Source: Xylanimonas oleitrophica
GTDB lineage: Bacteria; Actinomycetota; Actinomycetes; Actinomycetales; Cellulomonadaceae
DNA length: 46,813 bases
Assembly (NCBI RefSeq): GCF_003244315.1
Contig: NZ_QKWH01000018.1
Location: 1-46,813, forward strand
Direction: 5' to 3'
A program made the translations under genes and the position numbers. Shown in pieces: positions 8,360 through 16,954 of this stretch. Position 1 is the first letter of the stretch. Each line of letters starts with the position of its first letter. The notes beneath the pieces are model-generated. The model worked only from the letters and a program-made list of their open reading frames with translations. It was not told the DNA's origin and did not search any database.

Positions 8360-9433
8360 ATGCGGGTCGTCGTCGTGGGGGCCACCGGGAACATCGGCAC
8401 CGCGGTGCTGCGCGCCCTCGCGGCGGAGCCCGTCGTCAGCGAGCTCGTCGGGGTCGCCCGGCGGGTGCCCGCCCCGGGGGCCGGGCACCCCTACGACCGC
8501 GCGTCGTGGGTCCCGGTGGACCTGACCGGCCCGCCCGGACGGGTACGCGCCGGTCTGGACGAGGCCCTCGGCGGGGCGCACGCCGTCGTCCACCTCGCCT
8601 GGGCGGTGCAGCCCAGCCACGACAGGCACCGGCTCGAGCAGGTCAACGTGGGCGGGGCGCGCGCCGTCGTCGACGCCGTGCTGCGCAACCACGTGCCGCA
8701 CCTGGTGGTGCTCTCCTCGTCCGGCGTCTACTCCCCCGGCCCCGCCGACGACCACGCCGTCGACGAGGACTGGGACCGCGACGGGATCGCGTCGTCGTCG
8801 TACTCCGTGGACAAGGTGGCCACCGAACGCCTCCTCGACGACGTCGAGGAGCACCACCCGCACCTGGCGGTGACCCGGTTCCGGCCCGCGCTGATGTTCC
8901 AGGCGGACGCCGGGCCCGAGGTGGGCCGCCTGTTCCTCGGCGCTGCCGGCGCCCGCGCCGTGCGCCTCCTCGGCCGGCCGGGTGCCGGGCCGCACGGCGG
9001 CCGCCCCCGGTTCCCCCTCCTGCCCTTCCCCGCCGGGTTCCGCCTGCAGGCCCTGCACGCCGACGACGCCGCGGCCGCCGTGCGCACCGCCGTCGTCGGG
9101 CGTCACCCCGGACCGTTCAACCTGACCACCGACGAGGTGCTCACCGGCCAGGACCTGGCCGACCTCCTCGCGGGCGGCCGGCTCGCACCGGTGCCGCCCC
9201 GCCTCGTACGGACCGGCCTCGCCCTCGCGTGGCGAGCCCGGGCCGTGCCCGTGGGCGAGGGCTGGTTCGACATGGCGGCCCGGGCCCCGCTGCTCGACGC
9301 CGCCCGCGCCCGCCGGGTGCTGCGCTGGACACCGCAGCACACCGCCCGCGCCGTCCTCGTCGAGGTGGTCGACGCCCTCCTGCGCGACCGACCCGCCGCC
9401 ACCCCCGCGCTGTCGTCCCGGGAGCGGGGCTGA
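8360..9433 (+). CDS. NAD-dependent epimerase/dehydratase (extended SDR) family protein
   Basis: A 357-residue extended short-chain dehydrogenase. The N-terminal VVVVGATGNIGTAVL is the Rossmann G-x-x-G-x-x-G dinucleotide loop. VVLSSSGVYSPG provides the catalytic serine strand and SSYSVDKVATERLL the Y-x3-K pair. Sugar-nucleotide or other keto substrates are typical of the family; none can be named here. A GAGGGAG ribosome site precedes the ATG at 8360, and TAGGTT at 8295-8300 is a plausible -10 box giving a leader of about 55 nt. An 18-bp stem terminator follows the gene. Confidence 0.88.
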   Translation: MRVVVVGATGNIGTAVLRALAAEPVVSELVGVARRVPAPGAGHPYDRASWVPVDLTGPPGRVRAGLDEALGGAHAVVHLAWAVQPSHDRHRLEQVNVGGARAVVDAVLRNHVPHLVVLSSSGVYSPGPADDHAVDEDWDRDGIASSSYSVDKVATERLLDDVEEHHPHLAVTRFRPALMFQADAGPEVGRLFLGAAGARAVRLLGRPGAGPHGGRPRFPLLPFPAGFRLQALHADDAAAAVRTAVVGRHPGPFNLTTDEVLTGQDLADLLAGGRLAPVPPRLVRTGLALAWRARAVPVGEGWFDMAARAPLLDAARARRVLRWTPQHTARAVLVEVVDALLRDRPAATPALSSRERG

Positions 9434-9469
9434 ACCGGCGACGAGACGGCACCACGCCCAGACGCCCCA

Positions 9470-9523
9470 GACGGCACCGCCCCGGCCCGGAGGTGCTCCC
9501 TCCCAGGCCGGGGCGGTGCCGTC
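9470..9523. terminator. Bidirectional terminator between convergent genes
   Basis: Perfect 18-bp inverted repeat (9470-9487 and 9506-9523, arms starting GACGGCACCG) with an 18-nt loop. It lies between the stops of the SDR gene and the OsmC gene. There is no long T-run, as is common in high-GC actinobacteria. Confidence 0.8.
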
Positions 9524-9550
9524 TCGCCGCCGCAGCGGCGACCTCGCGGA

Positions 9551-9994
9551 TCAGCCCTCGAAGGTCACGTCCAGCGTGATCTCGCCGACGCCCGCGAGCG
9601 CCTTCGACACCGGGCAGCCCGCCTTGGCGCGCTCGGCGGCGGCCTTGAAGCCGTCCGCGTCGATGCCCGAGGCGTAACCGGTCACGGTGATCGCGATGGT
9701 GGGGATGCGGAACCCGCCGGCCGGGTCGGGCCCGAGCGAGACGTCGGCCGAGACCTCGATCTGCTCCGGGGTGGCGCCGGCGCCGCCCAGCTCGCCCGAG
9801 AACGCCATGGCGAAGCACGAGGCGTGCGCGGCGGCGATGAGCTCCTCCGGGCTGGTGACGCCCTCGGCGTCGTCGGCCGCGCGGCGGGGGAACGAGACGT
9901 CGAACGTCGCGGCACCGGAGCTCGTCAGCTCCACCTGGCCGGAGCCCTGCTCGAGGGTGCCGTTCCAGGCGGTGCGTGCGGTACGGGTGGGCAT
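9551..9994 (-). CDS. OsmC family peroxiredoxin
   Basis: A 147-residue thiol peroxidase that detoxifies organic hydroperoxides. The two redox cysteines are visible in AAHASCFAMAFS and AKAGCPVSKAL, with the expected spacing of roughly 60 residues; the N-terminal RTAWNGTLEQGSGQVELTS is the usual OsmC start. The family length is 135-150. A good ribosome site (AAGGAGAGG) lies 5-8 nt before the ATG. OsmC proper versus the Ohr subgroup is decided by details not certain here; the LIAAAHASC block favours OsmC. Confidence 0.92.
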   Translation of the reverse strand: MPTRTARTAWNGTLEQGSGQVELTSSGAATFDVSFPRRAADDAEGVTSPEELIAAAHASCFAMAFSGELGGAGATPEQIEVSADVSLGPDPAGGFRIPTIAITVTGYASGIDADGFKAAAERAKAGCPVSKALAGVGEITLDVTFEG

Positions 9995-10122
9995 GGCCTC
10001 TCCTTCGGTACGGGGGCGTGCTGCCGTCGTGGGACGGCGTCGCCTCTGACGCTAGTCCTGCGCGCGGGTGCCTGCCGACCGTTCCGCCGGACGCGAAGCG
10101 GCGGGGCCGTGCCCCCGGTGGG

Positions 10123-11607
10123 TCAGCGCGGGGAGAAGTCCAGCCCGGCGTCGGCCACGGCCGTGACCGTCCAGGTGCTTCCCTCGGCGTCGCTGAGCTC
10201 GTAGGCGGGCAGGAACACCACCGAACCGTCGGGGAGCCACTGCTGGGACAGGCCCAGCCGCGCTCCGGTGATGGTCACGTCGGTGACGGGCCATGCCAGC
10301 GGTGCGCCCGGTGCGGGCGGGGTGGGCACCCCGGTGGGCCCCTGCTCCTCCCCGACGCGCAGCTCGGCGATGCCGGGCAGGGTGGTGGGCGTGCTCGCCC
10401 CGAACCTGGGGTCGCCCAGGCGGCGGACCGCCTCGGCCGGGCTCACCACGGGGTACTCGCCCAGCGGCACGGCGTCGGCCAGGCTGCCGTCCACCGCCAC
10501 CACGCCGGCGTCGGTCACCGTGGCGCTCCAGGCGTCCTCCGTGGCGGTGCCGCCCACCACGCGCCGGGCGCTGACCCACCGCGAGGGGTCGTCCTCGCCC
10601 GCCGGGCGCACCTGCACCTCGTACCCTGCCGGGTCGACGCCGAGCCGGCGCATGACGTCCGCGAGCGCCGCGGCGGCCTCGTCGTCGGTGACGCCGGTGG
10701 GCTGCGGGGTGGGGCAGGAGCCGTCCGCCGCGGGAGCGGCGCACGTCCACGGGTCACGCCCCGGGTCGGTGTAGCCGAAGCTGCCGCGGCCGTCGCCGGC
10801 CACCCACACCTGGGCGCCGCTGCCGTCCTGCGACCCGACCGCCCAGGAGGGGGTGCCGCCCTCCTGCGTGCGCACCTCGCCCGGCACGCCCAGGGCGGCT
10901 GCGACGCGGGCGGCGGTGGCGGCGTCGGCCACGGGTCGCGGGTCGAGCGCGAACGCCTCGGCCGAGCCGGCGTCCTCCGACAGCCCCTGGGCGTGGAACA
11001 CGGTGCGGCCCAGGCCCCACGGTCCGCCGGCCATGACGCGGGCACCGCTCACGTCGCCCGGTCCGACGGCGACCTCCGCCTCCGGCAGCGTGGTGACCTC
11101 GCCGCGACTCCCACCGGGTGCGGCGAGGGACACGGGGGGTGCGGCGTCGCCCGCCTCGGCGAAGCCGTCGGCCGCCATGTCGAACGAGGCGACGGCGAGG
11201 CCGGCGGTGGGGCCGCTCCTGGACTCCGTCCCCGCCAGGTAGCTCGCCCCGCCCACCGCGACCACGGTGGCGGCGGCAGCGGCGACCAGCCACGACGTGC
11301 GGGGCCGGCGGGCGCGCCGGGCCGCCAGCTCGTCGCCCGGCGCGGGGGCGGTGGGCGACGTGGTCGGGGCGGTGTCCTCCCCGTCGGCCGCGCTCTCGGC
11401 CGCCATCCCGGTGCCGGTGCCGGCGGCGGTCTCGGCGGCAGGGCCGGCCTGCCCGCCCGGGCCGGTGGCACCGAGGAGGTCGTCCACCTTGGCGCGCAGC
11501 ACTCCCTCGCGCACGTCGAGGTCGGCGGCCGGGTCGGCGGCCGCGACGCGGTCGAGGACGCCGTCGTCCCAGTCGTCGGTGCCGGGGCTCCGCTGCTCGT
11601 CGTTCAT
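10123..11607 (-). CDS. Membrane anti-sigma-like protein, partner of the ECF sigma factor
   Basis: A 494-residue single-pass protein encoded 118 nt downstream of an ECF sigma gene. The N-terminal cytoplasmic part (1-103) has a short acidic helix region (DLDVREGVLRAKVDDLL) in the position of a sigma-binding domain, followed by a Pro/Ala/Thr linker. One transmembrane helix lies at about 104-126 (SWLVAAAAATVVAVGG). The remaining 365 residues are extracytoplasmic with no recognised domain. Topology and position match sigma/anti-sigma pairs, but no HxxxCxxC zinc motif is present, so the assignment rests on context. The ATG at 11607 follows a strong AGGAGG site. Confidence 0.75.
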   Translation of the reverse strand: MNDEQRSPGTDDWDDGVLDRVAAADPAADLDVREGVLRAKVDDLLGATGPGGQAGPAAETAAGTGTGMAAESAADGEDTAPTTSPTAPAPGDELAARRARRPRTSWLVAAAAATVVAVGGASYLAGTESRSGPTAGLAVASFDMAADGFAEAGDAAPPVSLAAPGGSRGEVTTLPEAEVAVGPGDVSGARVMAGGPWGLGRTVFHAQGLSEDAGSAEAFALDPRPVADAATAARVAAALGVPGEVRTQEGGTPSWAVGSQDGSGAQVWVAGDGRGSFGYTDPGRDPWTCAAPAADGSCPTPQPTGVTDDEAAAALADVMRRLGVDPAGYEVQVRPAGEDDPSRWVSARRVVGGTATEDAWSATVTDAGVVAVDGSLADAVPLGEYPVVSPAEAVRRLGDPRFGASTPTTLPGIAELRVGEEQGPTGVPTPPAPGAPLAWPVTDVTITGARLGLSQQWLPDGSVVFLPAYELSDAEGSTWTVTAVADAGLDFSPR

Positions 11608-11725
11608 GGTGGTCCTCCTCCTGCTGGCGGCCAGCGGTGTCGCGGCCGCACCCCCTCTGTGTCCCTGGTGCCGCCCGGCTTGCGCGGCGGCTCGTGCCCG
11701 CGCCGGCCCGGCGCGGCGGCGCGCC

Positions 11726-12271
11726 TCAGCGCGCCGAGCTGCCCTGCGTGCGCGCGTCGTCGCCGTCCGACGCCGACTCCTCCGTGTCCCAGGCGACGCG
11801 CAGGCGCGCCCGGGCACGGGACAGGGCGGCGTCGGCCCCGCCGCGGGAGATGCCCAGCACGGCGGCGAGGTCGTCGCCGCCGAGGCCGTCCCACGCCACG
11901 AGGAGCAGCAGCCTCCGGTCGCGCGGCGACAGGCGGCCCAGCACGCGCCGCACCCGGTCGTCGTCGATCGCCAGCGTCGCGGGGCCGACGTCGTCGGGCT
12001 CGTCGGGCACGACGGCGAGCGGCAGCGCCTGCGTCTTGCGCCGGTGGTTGGCCAGCACGAACCCCGCGGTGCGGTAGAGCCACGGCAGCTCGGCTCCCTC
12101 CGGGACGTCCTCCCGCCGGCGCCAGGCGGTGGCCAGCACCTCGGCCGCGAGATCCTCGGCGGCCTCGGCGCGCGACCCGGAGCCGGGCAGACGGCGCACG
12201 AAGTAGCGGTGCAGGCGGCCGGAGTGCTCGGTGAACAGCGCGTCGAACCACGCGTGGTCGCGCGCGCTCAC
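11726..12271 (-). CDS. ECF-type RNA polymerase sigma factor
   Basis: A 181-residue sigma-70 family protein. Region 2 spans about residues 5-75 (WFDALFTEHSGRLHRYFVRRL, then AEDLAAEVLATAWRR), and region 4 spans about 115-165 (LSPRDRRLLLLVAWDGLGGDDLAAVLGISRGGADAALSRARARLR), including the DNA-binding helix-turn-helix. The GTG at 12271 overlaps the stop of a 22-codon leader ORF (GTGA), which argues for translational coupling. Divergent from the DUF4012 gene and followed by its likely anti-sigma partner. The regulon is unknown; adjacent surface-protein genes are candidates. Confidence 0.9.
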   Translation of the reverse strand: MSARDHAWFDALFTEHSGRLHRYFVRRLPGSGSRAEAAEDLAAEVLATAWRRREDVPEGAELPWLYRTAGFVLANHRRKTQALPLAVVPDEPDDVGPATLAIDDDRVRRVLGRLSPRDRRLLLLVAWDGLGGDDLAAVLGISRGGADAALSRARARLRVAWDTEESASDGDDARTQGSSAR

Positions 12272-12336
12272 CGGGCGCCTGCCGGGCTGGGAGCGCACGG
12301 CACGCGGCGGCGCGCGGTCGCACGGGACTGGTCCAT
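12268..12336 (-). CDS. 22-residue leader ORF overlapping the sigma factor start
   Basis: An ATG at 12336 opens a 22-codon frame (MDQSRATARRRVPCAPSPAGAR) whose TGA overlaps the GTG of the sigma gene. A -10-like CAGATT lies 6 nt before the ATG, so the transcript may begin at this ATG. The overlap geometry and leaderless spacing suggest a coupled leader peptide, but no homology is known. Five arginines, three of them consecutive, sit in the centre. If it is not translated, the sigma gene would simply have a 65-nt leader with a weak ribosome site. Confidence 0.4.
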   Translation of the reverse strand: MDQSRATARRRVPCAPSPAGAR

Positions 12337-12342
12337 GCCCCG

Positions 12343-12348
12343 AATCTG
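12343..12348 (-). promoter_or_regulatory. Candidate -10 box for the sigma factor transcript
   Basis: CAGATT on the minus strand, 6 nt upstream of the leader ORF start at 12336. Confidence 0.35.
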
Positions 12349-12418
12349 TCGCACGGGCAGGCAACCTTGCACGAGTCACCGAAGTTCTTCCGGACGACTC
12401 CCAGCCGCCGTCCGCGCT

Positions 12419-12470
12419 TTTCACCCGCCGGTGGGCGAAGACCGTTCCGCCCCGGCCTGCCTAGCGTGGA
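12419..12470 (+). promoter_or_regulatory. Promoter P1 of the DUF4012 gene with upstream box
   Basis: TTTCACCCGCC (12419-12429), 29 bp, then GCCTAGCGTGGA (12459-12470), whose TAGCGT forms the -10 box 6 nt before the GTG at 12474. The same two blocks with the same 29-bp gap recur before the LPTTG gene (14479-14530). The upstream block is also the left half of an imperfect 20-bp palindrome (12420-12439, 16 of 20 positions symmetric), consistent with a protein-binding site. Confidence 0.65.
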
Positions 12471-12473
12471 CCT

Positions 12474-14441
12474 GTGCCGACCGAGCGCCGCGCGCCGCTG
12501 GTCCCCCGGTCCGAGGACGGGCCGGCAGGCGGTGCGCCCGCCGCGGCCGCCCCCGCCGCGTCTCCGGAGCACCCTCCCGGGCGTTCTCCTGCGTCTCCTC
12601 CTCCTCGCGCGCCACGACGGCGCCACCTGGGCCGCTGGGTGGCCGCCTGCATCGTGGCCGTGCTGCTCGTCCTGGCCGTGTGCGCGCTGCTCCTGGCCCG
12701 CGACGCCCGCGCCGCGAGCAGGGCGCTGACCTCGGCCGGGGACCGCATGCCCGCCCTCGAGGCCGCGGCGAGCGGTGACGGAGACCCGGCCGCCCTGTCC
12801 GCGCAGCTCGCCGCGCTCCAGCGCGACACCGGGGAGGCGCGGGCCGCGACAGGCGGCCCGCTGTGGGCGGCGGCGGCGCACCTGCCCGCCGTCGGGCCCA
12901 CGCTCCACGCCGTGGCCGTCATCGCGGCCGCGCTCGACGACGTCGCGCACGACGTCGCCCCCGTGCTGGTGGACGCCCGCGAGACGGTGGCGCTCACCGC
13001 CCGCACACCCGACGGCGGCCTGGACCTGGACGCCCTGCGCGCCGTGGCCCCCCGCGTCCAGCAGGCCGACGCGACGCTCACCGACGTGCGCTCCCGGCTC
13101 GGTCAGATCGACGCCGACGAGGTCATGGACCCGCTCGCCCAGCCCATGGAGACCCTGCGCGGGCGCGTCGACGACCTCGCCTCCACCGTGGCCACGGCCG
13201 ACCGTGCGGCGACGCTGCTGCCCGCCATGCTCGGCGCGGACGGGCCGCGCACCTACCTGCTGCTCGCGATGAACAACGCCGAGCTGCGCACCGCGGGAGG
13301 CATCCCGGGCGCCCTGGCCCTGCTGCGTGCCGACGGCGGGCGCATCGAGGTGGTCCGCCAGGTCTCCACCGGCGAGGTCGGCCCGTTCCCCACCCCGGTG
13401 CTGCCGCTCGACCCGCAGGCCGCCGCCGTCTTCACCGAGCGGCTCGGCACGCACGTGCAGGACCTCACGCTCACCCCCGAGTTCCCCACCACCGCCACCC
13501 TCGCCGCCGGCATGTGGGCCGCGTCGCAGGGCGAGGACGTCGACGGCGTGCTGGCCACCGACCCGGTCGCCCTGGCGCACCTGCTGCGCGTCACCGGCCC
13601 CGTCGAGGTGGCCGTCCCCCCTGACGCCGCCGCACGGTTCGGCAGCCCCACCGTCACCGTGGGGCCCGACGACGCGGTCGCGCTGCTGGAGAACCAGATC
13701 TACACCGTGCTCGAGCCGGAGCAGGCCGACGCCTTCTACGCGCAGGTCACCGCCGCCGTCCTCGGCCGGCTCGGGTCGCCCGACATCGCCCCGGCCGACG
13801 TGCTGCCCGCCCTGCGGCAGGCCGCGGCCGAGCGCCGCCTGCTCGTCTGGTCCGCCCGGCCGGACGAGCGGCAGCGCCTCGACGGCACGCTCCTGGCCGG
13901 CGCCTTCCTGTCCTCCCCGAGCGCCGCCGGAGCCCTGGGGGTGTTCCTCGACGACACGGTCGTGGGGAAGATGACCTGGTACCTGGACTCCTCCGTGCAC
14001 CTGGTCTCCTCCCGCTGCACGGCGCAAGGGCGGCTCGACACGGTCGACGTCACCCTGGCCTCCACAGCCCCCGCCGACGCCGGCACCGTGCTGCCCCGGT
14101 ACGTGGCGGGCCCGCCCGGCGGCGACGTCCCGCCCGGCACCGTGCGAGCCGTGCTGCGCGTGGCCGCGCCACGGGACGCGGACGCACCCCGGCTCCAGCG
14201 CGACCCGGGCGGTGCCGCCATCCCGCTCGGGGCGCAGACCGCCCGGCTCGACGGCCGCCACCTCGCCTCCACCACCGTGACGCTCGCGCCCGGGGACTCG
14301 ACCACGGTGCGGGTCGAGAGCCTGCTGCCGCACGCCGCGACCGCAGCGCCGGGCGGGCACCCCACCACCCTCGACGTGTGGTCGACGCCGACCGCTCACG
14401 CCGGGGGGCTCCTGAGCGCACCGGTGCCCGCCTGCGGCTGA
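12474..14441 (+). CDS. DUF4012 domain-containing membrane protein
   Basis: A 655-residue protein: a proline-rich basic N-terminus (1-58), one transmembrane helix (about 60-82, WVAACIVAVLLVLAVCALLLA), an extracytoplasmic coiled region, then the DUF4012 domain from about residue 240. Characteristic blocks are TYLLLAMNNAELRTAGGIPGA, EFPTTATLAAGMWAASQGEDVDGVLATDPVAL and ITGPVEV-like VTGPVEVAVP. The domain is related to surface-anchored and polysaccharide-linked proteins of Gram-positive bacteria, but its biochemical role is unknown. It is read from a leaderless promoter, and a palindrome and then the LPTTG gene follow, so the two may form one surface unit. Confidence 0.88.
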   Translation: MPTERRAPLVPRSEDGPAGGAPAAAAPAASPEHPPGRSPASPPPRAPRRRHLGRWVAACIVAVLLVLAVCALLLARDARAASRALTSAGDRMPALEAAASGDGDPAALSAQLAALQRDTGEARAATGGPLWAAAAHLPAVGPTLHAVAVIAAALDDVAHDVAPVLVDARETVALTARTPDGGLDLDALRAVAPRVQQADATLTDVRSRLGQIDADEVMDPLAQPMETLRGRVDDLASTVATADRAATLLPAMLGADGPRTYLLLAMNNAELRTAGGIPGALALLRADGGRIEVVRQVSTGEVGPFPTPVLPLDPQAAAVFTERLGTHVQDLTLTPEFPTTATLAAGMWAASQGEDVDGVLATDPVALAHLLRVTGPVEVAVPPDAAARFGSPTVTVGPDDAVALLENQIYTVLEPEQADAFYAQVTAAVLGRLGSPDIAPADVLPALRQAAAERRLLVWSARPDERQRLDGTLLAGAFLSSPSAAGALGVFLDDTVVGKMTWYLDSSVHLVSSRCTAQGRLDTVDVTLASTAPADAGTVLPRYVAGPPGGDVPPGTVRAVLRVAAPRDADAPRLQRDPGGAAIPLGAQTARLDGRHLASTTVTLAPGDSTTVRVESLLPHAATAAPGGHPTTLDVWSTPTAHAGGLLSAPVPACG

Positions 14442-14452
14442 GGGGACGCCCC

Positions 14453-14486
14453 GGGTGAAAGGCGCCGACCGGGCCACCTTTCACCC
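14453..14486. promoter_or_regulatory. Perfect 10-bp inverted repeat upstream of the LPTTG gene
   Basis: GGGTGAAAGG (14453-14462) and CCTTTCACCC (14477-14486) with a 14-nt spacer. The right arm overlaps the TTTCACCCGCC block shared with promoter P1, which favours an operator. It also lies 11 nt after the DUF4012 stop and could act as a terminator hairpin. Confidence 0.55.
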
Positions 14487-14530
14487 GCCCCCGGGTGATT
14501 CGCTCCGGACGAGCACGTGCCTAGCGTGGA
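14479..14530 (+). promoter_or_regulatory. Promoter P2 of the LPTTG gene
   Basis: TTTCACCCGCC (14479-14489), a 29-bp gap, then GCCTAGCGTGGA (14519-14530) with TAGCGT as the -10 box. A TTCGCT hexamer 17 bp before the -10 could be a -35. The predicted leader is about 33 nt with a GAGGGA ribosome site. Confidence 0.65.
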
Positions 14531-14566
14531 AGGCACAGGGGGCCGCCACCGACGAGGGACACGGCC

Positions 14567-15355
14567 ATGAGCGCACACCGCCTTGCACGACCTCGCACCG
14601 CCCCGCCTCACCTCCTCGCCAGCGCCGCCGCCCGTGCGGCAGCGCTGGCGATCCTCCTCTCCGGAGCGATCCTGCTGGCCCCGCCCGCCTCGGCCGACGT
14701 CGGCCCCGCACCCGAGCCGCCGGGGTACGCCCCGCCGCCTCCCCCGACGCTCGACCTGACCGTGCTGGAACCGATCTGCGACGGCGACGTGCCCTACCTG
14801 CGCTACGCCGTGGACGTCACCGGCACCGAGGCCAGCAGCGTCACGATCACGTGGATCGACCCGGGCGGCGACGACGTCGTCCAGGCCGGCCTGCCGATGT
14901 CCGGTCGCGTGCTGTGGCCCGGCGCCGTCGTCGGCCCCGCGGGCGAGCCGCTCGACTGGCCCGGCTGGCGCCTCGAGGGCGACACCTGGGTGGAGGGCGA
15001 CGAGTTCGACTGGGTACGCCCCTCGGTGGACGTGCTGTTCCAGGTCAACCCCGAGGCCACGGTGACGGTGGCCTATCCGCCGTCGTCGCCCGACTGCGCG
15101 ACCAACCCGCCCGGGGCTCCGGCCGGGAACCCGCCGAGCGGTGCGACGTCCACGCCCGCGGCCGGAGCACCCGGTGGCGCAGGGGCCGGTCTACCGGGTG
15201 CTCGTGCGGCGCAGCCCGGGTCGGCCCCCGTGGTCCCGGGATCCTCGTGGCTGCCCACCACCGGCGCCCAGGTGGCCGGGACCGTCATCGGGGCGGCCGT
15301 GCTCCTCGCACTCGGCACGGCGGTCGTCGTGCTGGCCAGGCGTCGTCGCGCGTGA
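14567..15355 (+). CDS. LPXTG cell-wall anchored surface protein
   Basis: A 262-residue exported protein. A signal peptide (1-43) ends at ASA before DVGP. The extracellular part has a proline stretch (51-60), a domain with two cysteines (CDGDVPYLRYAVDVTG and SPDCATN) and a Gly/Pro/Ala-rich stalk (181-226). The C-terminus is a classic sortase signal: LPTTG at 229-233, a hydrophobic helix and the RRRRA tail. A housekeeping sortase would attach it to peptidoglycan; none is encoded in the window. The function of the domain is unknown. The promoter matches that of the DUF4012 gene, so co-regulation is likely. Confidence 0.88.
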   Translation: MSAHRLARPRTAPPHLLASAAARAAALAILLSGAILLAPPASADVGPAPEPPGYAPPPPPTLDLTVLEPICDGDVPYLRYAVDVTGTEASSVTITWIDPGGDDVVQAGLPMSGRVLWPGAVVGPAGEPLDWPGWRLEGDTWVEGDEFDWVRPSVDVLFQVNPEATVTVAYPPSSPDCATNPPGAPAGNPPSGATSTPAAGAPGGAGAGLPGARAAQPGSAPVVPGSSWLPTTGAQVAGTVIGAAVLLALGTAVVVLARRRRA

Positions 15356-15375
15356 GGGACGGGCGCTGACGGCGA

Positions 15376-15411
15376 CGGCGGCCCCGGTGGTGCGATCCGC
15401 CGGGGCCGCCG
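15376..15411. terminator. Terminator after the LPTTG gene
   Basis: Perfect 12-bp arms (15376-15387 and 15400-15411, CGGCGGCCCCGG) with a 12-nt loop, 20 nt after the stop and before the convergent dtd stop. Confidence 0.65.
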
Positions 15412-15485
15412 GTCCGCAGGCCCGCTCCGCGGTGCCGCCGTCTGTCCGTGCACGGCACCGGCCGCTGAGCGAGCCGCAGGTTCCG

Positions 15486-15911
15486 TCAGGCCTCGAGCAG
15501 GAGGGTCACGGGGCCGTCGTTGACCAGATCGACGGCCATGTCGGCACCGAACCGACCCGTGGCGACCTCGAGCCCTCGGGCGCGCAGCGACTCGACCACG
15601 GCGTCCACCAGGGGCTCGGCCACCGGTCCCGGCGCCGCAGCGCCCCAGCTCGGCCGACGGCCCTTGCGCGCGTCCCCGTAGAGGGTGAACTGGCTGACGA
15701 CCAGCACGGGCGCACCCTCGTCGGTCACCGAACGCTCGTCACGCAGGATCCGCAGCTCCGCGACCTTGCGGGCCACGGTCTCCGCCTGCGCAGGCCCGTC
15801 GTCGTGCGTCACACCGACCAGCACCAGCAGGCCGGGCCGGTCGATCGCGCCGACCACCTCGCCGTCGACGGTGACGCTGGCACGGGTGACGCGCTGCACC
15901 ACGGCTCTCAT
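15486..15911 (-). CDS. dtd: D-aminoacyl-tRNA deacylase
   Basis: Dtd removes D-amino acids (and glycine from tRNA-Ala) from mischarged tRNAs. The 141-residue protein begins [21 protein letters not shown] and carries the two active-site signatures, [20 protein letters not shown] and the C-terminal [12 protein letters not shown] (the usual N-x-GPVT motif). The length is typical. Its ATG overlaps the asparaginase stop by 4 nt, making it the last gene of a three-gene operon. Confidence 0.96.
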   Translation of the reverse strand: MRAVVQRVTRASVTVDGEVVGAIDRPGLLVLVGVTHDDGPAQAETVARKVAELRILRDERSVTDEGAPVLVVSQFTLYGDARKGRRPSWGAAAPGPVAEPLVDAVVESLRARGLEVATGRFGADMAVDLVNDGPVTLLLEA

Positions 15912-16954
15912 GCGCGCACCTCGGCGGCCCGGCCCGGCGCGACGGCGGCCGCGAAAGGCACGCGCACCTCGCCGACCGGCTCGCCGTGCCCCAGCACGGG
16001 CACGGTGCCGAGCGCGTCGAGCGCGCCGGCGTCCGCACCCGGCACGTCCAGCGCCCCGGCCGCGCGCAGCACCGCCGCGAGCAGCGCCGGACGCGGTCGG
16101 CCCGCGCCGTCGAGCACCTTGAACGCGAACGCGGCCCCGGACGGCAGGGCGCCGGCGTAGACGCCCTCGGCCCCGTCCTTGCAGAACAGGCCCGGCACGG
16201 CCCGCATCGCGTCCGTGACGTCCCGGCCGGTGCCGCCCACCATCTCCGGGTGCGCGGACATCGCAGCCGCCACCTGGGCCTCCGCCGACCCCTCGGGGGC
16301 CGTGGCCATGCGGGCGAACGCCCGGGCCAGACCCTCGAGCGTGGTCGACAGCAGCGGTGCGCCGCAGCCGTCCACCGTCACGTGCGGCGGGGCCTCGTCA
16401 CCGGTCAGCTCGCGCACGACGTCGGCCACCGCCCGCTGGAGCGGGTGCCCCGGGTCGCGGTAGGTGGCCGTGTCCCAGCCGGCGGCCACGCAGGTGGCCA
16501 GCATCGCCGCGTGCTTGCCGGAGCAGTTCTGCGCCACCGGTTCCGGACCATGGCCCGCCTGCTGCCACGCCAGGGCCGACGGCGCGTGCAGCGGCAGGTC
16601 GGGGGTGTTCTGCAGCGCGTCCAGCCCCAGGCCGGCGGCATCGAGGATCTCGCGCGCGCCGTCGAGGTGCACCGGCTCGCCGTTGTGGCTCGCCGCGGCC
16701 AGCGCCAGCAGCCGGCCGGGCAGGTCCAGCCCTGAGCGCAGCATCGCCACGGCCTGCAACGGCTTGAGGGACGAGCGGGGGTAGACCACCGCGCCCGGGT
16801 CGCCCACCGTCAGCACCGGCTCGCCCGACGGTGCCAGCACCACCAGGTGACCCAGGTGCACCGACTCCACCAGCTCGCCGCGCACCACCTCGGCGAGCAG
16901 CCCCGCACCATCGGCCACGGACGCCGTGCCGGGCTGCGGGGCGGCGGCGCTCAC
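15908..16954 (-). CDS. Asparaginase (AnsA/L-asparaginase II type, PF06089)
   Basis: A 348-residue enzyme of the 'asparaginase II' family, which hydrolyses asparagine to aspartate and ammonia. Diagnostic blocks: [32 protein letters not shown] near the N-terminus, [27 protein letters not shown], and [16 protein letters not shown]. It starts at the GTG overlapping the DUF2516 stop (GTGA) and ends overlapping the dtd ATG, so all three are coupled. The family differs from classical bacterial type I/II asparaginases; activity is inferred from the family. Confidence 0.9.
   Translation of the reverse strand: MSAAAPQPGTASVADGAGLLAEVVRGELVESVHLGHLVVLAPSGEPVLTVGDPGAVVYPRSSLKPLQAVAMLRSGLDLPGRLLALAAASHNGEPVHLDGAREILDAAGLGLDALQNTPDLPLHAPSALAWQQAGHGPEPVAQNCSGKHAAMLATCVAAGWDTATYRDPGHPLQRAVADVVRELTGDEAPPHVTVDGCGAPLLSTTLEGLARAFARMATAPEGSAEAQVAAAMSAHPEMVGGTGRDVTDAMRAVPGLFCKDGAEGVYAGALPSGAAFAFKVLDGAGRPRPALLAAVLRAAGALDVPGADAGALDALGTVPVLGHGEPVGEVRVPFAAAVAPGRAAEVRA

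Noticed and set aside
11604-14477. 957-codon minus-strand frame spanning the sigma factor and the DUF4012 gene
   Set aside because: It is out of frame with the sigma factor, opposite to the DUF4012 gene, and has low-complexity composition.
14453-14486. Inverted repeat as a terminator of the DUF4012 gene
   Set aside because: Possible, but its right arm is identical to the box shared with promoter P1, so an operator is the better explanation; no T-run follows.
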